From assembly GCA_947650285.1 (NCBI GenBank), contig CANTFL010001283.1:124001-188000 (forward strand): a DNA stretch of 64,000 bases, given 5' to 3'. This document shows positions 61,554-64,000 of this stretch, piece after piece; the first letter of the stretch is position 1, and every line of letters starts with the position of its first letter. The notes beneath the pieces were generated by a model, which did not search any database, was not told the DNA's origin, and saw only the letters and a program-made list of their open reading frames with translations. The DNA comes from Hyaloperonospora brassicae. Its lineage: Eukaryota > Oomycota > Peronosporomycetes > Peronosporales > Peronosporaceae. The position numbers were made by a program, and so were the translations under genes.

Positions 61554-63023
61554 CTACGCGTCACGTGTGTTGATTCCGTATGGATGCACACGTTTATACA
61601 TCTCCACGAACTTTTTGTATTCAGATAGAAGTGCACCATTGGGGCGATCGAACGGCACATCCTTTGTACTGATGCAAGTCTCCAAGATAGTCCGAGGGGG
61701 CACTCCCGCCTCCATCCACACCAAACGCATTGTCTTTGGCAGGTACAGGCCTGCAAGTATTCTGTGCATCTTAGTCGCAATCGCTTCATTCCCTGCGATC
61801 GTGTGAAGAGATGCCAGTGCTTGAACCACTTCTGCTGGGGTTCTTATGAACAGCAATGCCCCGACAATCTCCTTCAGTCTAGCGTGTACTTTTGGCCCTA
61901 TACGACGACCGGCCTTGAGCAAATGTGCAAAAGCTGGAGCGTCAATGGGCTCCAAAGGTATGGCAAGCTTCGCAAATTCACGAACATGATCTGGCGTCTT
62001 CTCGGCTTGCATCTTTCGAGACAAAAGCCTCTGAGCCCTCAACTTGTTCAACAACGAGTCATGGTTGCGTATGTTGGCGTAAATCACTCGCAGCGTTTTG
62101 ACGAGCGCTTCATGACCACCTATTTCCTCCAGTCGACCGAGATAATCATGCACTTGTCCTGGGTTCATCGTTTGGAACAAAAGTCTGATTGCTTCATCGA
62201 TACTGAGTGCTGCCAAGTGTTTTTCCTTGAACTTTATAATGTACAGTACCACTTCGTGAAAGAAGGAAGGGGTAAAAAGGGCTTCGTGGTCGGGGTGCCA
62301 GTTGAGAATCTTAAGCAATTCTTCGGTGTCCAATCCCAAATTCATCCATGCGTCGGATATGACTCCGGGGAGGTCCTTGTGATTCGCAACTAGCTGTCTG
62401 TGCAACACGTCGGAATCAGCTTCCATTCCTGGAACCGAACGAAGCAACACAACCACACGCGTCACGTCTAGTGGGTTCCTCTTCGACAACAAGGCTGATA
62501 TTATCTCAGGTGTTCCAGCGTGCAATTCGGTCAATGATAAATCACGATTGCGAATCAGCAACGCTGCAAGTTTCGTTGCTTCCATGGGTTGCTCGCCTCT
62601 TGCAAAGTCCTCATACACCTCGGTACATTTGGTATTGAAAGCGTAAGGGATTGTCCAATAAAACTGTGTCATGGTCTTCGTACGCAAATCCTTGCGGTCG
62701 AAAGCTTTGACTTTTCGCGCCACGTCAGTCAGTGCCTGAGCTGACGATTCCAGCACCTCTTCGAGCTTGTTCTCCATTCGGTCCTCGCTTCTGGTGTCTT
62801 CGCGCACTGTCTTATCCTTTTTTGAGACGTGCGACTCCGTAATGGATGCGGTCGGGCTAGAATCCGCTGGGCTGGCAACATGCATGCGTCTGTAGTCAGG
62901 CTTGGATTCGTTGAAGCTTGTTTGTTCGGCATTATGAGCATCAGCACACACTAGATCGCCGTCTCCCAGCATCAGCAATGTAGGTGCGGCATATGCCGAT
63001 AGCAGTATGCTATTTAAACGCAT
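61554..63023 (-). CDS. Secreted RXLR-like effector with WY-type modules
   Basis: A single-exon gene of 489 codons from the ATG at 63023. Residues 1-27 look like a signal peptide (MRLNSILLSAYAAPTLLML, cleavage near CADA). RRMH at 45-48 sits where RXLR normally does and is a degenerate form; an acidic stretch with EDR at 80-82 and later LEE stands in for EER. The C-terminal 400 residues are helical with no cysteine-rich pattern. WMNLGLDTEELL (Trp226) followed by Tyr261, and WMEAGVPPRTIL (Trp436) followed by Tyr469 and Tyr476, look like two WY modules. Oomycete proteins of this kind are secreted and many enter plant cells; the target here cannot be told. Intact, no frame break. Isolated in repeat-rich DNA. 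Confidence 0.85.
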   Translation of the reverse strand: MRLNSILLSAYAAPTLLMLGDGDLVCADAHNAEQTSFNESKPDYRRMHVASPADSSPTASITESHVSKKDKTVREDTRSEDRMENKLEEVLESSAQALTDVARKVKAFDRKDLRTKTMTQFYWTIPYAFNTKCTEVYEDFARGEQPMEATKLAALLIRNRDLSLTELHAGTPEIISALLSKRNPLDVTRVVVLLRSVPGMEADSDVLHRQLVANHKDLPGVISDAWMNLGLDTEELLKILNWHPDHEALFTPSFFHEVVLYIIKFKEKHLAALSIDEAIRLLFQTMNPGQVHDYLGRLEEIGGHEALVKTLRVIYANIRNHDSLLNKLRAQRLLSRKMQAEKTPDHVREFAKLAIPLEPIDAPAFAHLLKAGRRIGPKVHARLKEIVGALLFIRTPAEVVQALASLHTIAGNEAIATKMHRILAGLYLPKTMRLVWMEAGVPPRTILETCISTKDVPFDRPNGALLSEYKKFVEMYKRVHPYGINTRDA

Positions 63024-64000
63024 CGCGGGGTGCGCGTAGGTGCTAGCAGATTGCGAAGTGAGTGATACATTGAATCGCAGCGTTCTATTCGCAGAGCGTG
63101 ACCAATCGTTTTGCTACCAGAAAATGTGTTTTGGTCCGACCCTAATTTTGTCTCCACAGACCTGGTTACGCATTTTAAAGCAGGTATTTCGATTTTTGTC
63201 CACTAATTTACAGACTCTTTGCGTTGCCAACGCCAGATGATTAGGATTCAAACCAACGACGATTCAACAAAAACTATCTTGATCGACAGAAAGACCAAGT
63301 GTCAGAGAGCGCTTCCTTTCCCACGGCGACTGCAATTGTACTTACGACCACCAGGCTGTACGCATGTGAGAAGCTGGCGTACATGCAGCAGTGAAAATCA
63401 CATAACGAGCAAATAATTAGCACATTGCGGATGTGCAGGCGAGTTCTGATGCGACGTGAAACATTATGAGCAATTTGTTACTACTTTCGCCGAAAGCAAC
63501 TTCACCGTAGTTACGTCGATGTGTTAATGTGAATGATAGCTCACTGTTTTTATGATACTTCATACGCGTAGATGATACATCGATGTTGCAGAGTTGCTTT
63601 GTGCAAGATGGCATTCGCTCTGTCAGCTGAAACGCCAAAACTACATGACATCGGGTCAAAGCCAATGAGTTTTCTCTCCGAGGTCATGTCGTGGCTACCT
63701 TTCTAACGACAAAATTCAGGATCGTTTGTATCGTTAACTACTACGTGTGACATGCTGCACGAAGTCGTATAGGTCATTCGCAAGGTATTTATCCAACTAG
63801 AAAAATTATCTACTGTGTGTACTAAGATAGCATAGCAGCAATCCTCTGACTTTAAATGCTTGTATGTATCGCGGATTGACAATTAAATACTTTTGGCGGT
63901 GACCAACTAGTCATGGGTGCGTCGAAGAGGCACGCCAATCTTCAAATTGATATACGTAAAGTACTCTACCAGTTTCTTTTATCGGGCCCGGGAACTTGAG
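63024..64000. other. 5' flank of the effector and spacer
   Basis: Should contain the effector promoter, but no motif was identified with confidence. Frames on both strands (for example 63219-63416 and 63417-63665 minus) are short and unrecognised. Confidence 0.4.

Noticed and set aside
61764..62393. 209-codon plus-strand open frame
   Set aside because: Exactly antisense to the effector gene, which has signal peptide and module structure; the plus frame has no family.

Overview
The window looks like nuclear DNA of a plant-pathogenic oomycete, probably a downy mildew or Phytophthora relative (Peronosporaceae). Reasons: a secreted effector with RXLR/EER-like layout and WY-type modules, genes with introns of 59-91 bp, Ty3/gypsy elements of the type common in Peronosporales, and a few compact genes lost in AT-rich, repeat-filled DNA. 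Naming a genus would be a guess. There is no bacterial, organellar or rRNA signal.

Layout. 1-960: AT-rich, nothing recognised. 960-2790: GATC-rich tandem-repeat DNA followed by a relic LTR. 2790-11700: mostly featureless, with one copy of a dispersed repeat that ends in a CAA/GTT tail (7100-7480), a small membrane-protein relic (8297-8458) and a Copia-like solo LTR (about 9112-9461). 11711-13649: gene island 1, a three-exon C1D/Rrp47 exosome cofactor (+) facing a single-exon PEX10 (-). 16462-18730: gene island 2, an unidentified three-exon candidate, a METTL21/FAM86-type methyltransferase and a three-exon Yippee protein, all on +. 22868-34823: one Ty3/gypsy element with two 888-bp LTRs about 98% alike and a heavily broken gag-pol. 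39017-39894 and 44040-44720: two more relics of the same LTR, on -. 42865-43700: broken adenylate kinase and 3-hydroxyacyl-CoA dehydratase pieces, head to tail on -. 47574-49334: a decayed CENP-B/Tigger-type transposase on -. 51780-52345 and 58925-60880: two more copies of the dispersed repeat, the second split by a 1.5-kb element with 99-bp terminal inverted repeats. 56260-56445: a 21-bp minisatellite. 61554-63023: the RXLR-like effector on -.

The intact genes are unrelated housekeeping functions (nuclear RNA processing, peroxisome biogenesis, protein methylation, a Yippee zinc protein); nothing indicates one pathway or operon. The effector stands alone beside repeats, as in the repeat-rich compartment of a 'two-speed' pathogen genome. 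The most notable observations are: a possible adenylate kinase-dehydratase exon chimera that would splice in phase; near-identical LTRs around a dead interior; 19-bp unit arrays in the U3 of that LTR family, expanded in one relic; a dispersed repeat with a conserved short reading frame; and a nested inverted-repeat element inside one of its copies. I found no clear new molecular system such as a defence or CRISPR-like locus.
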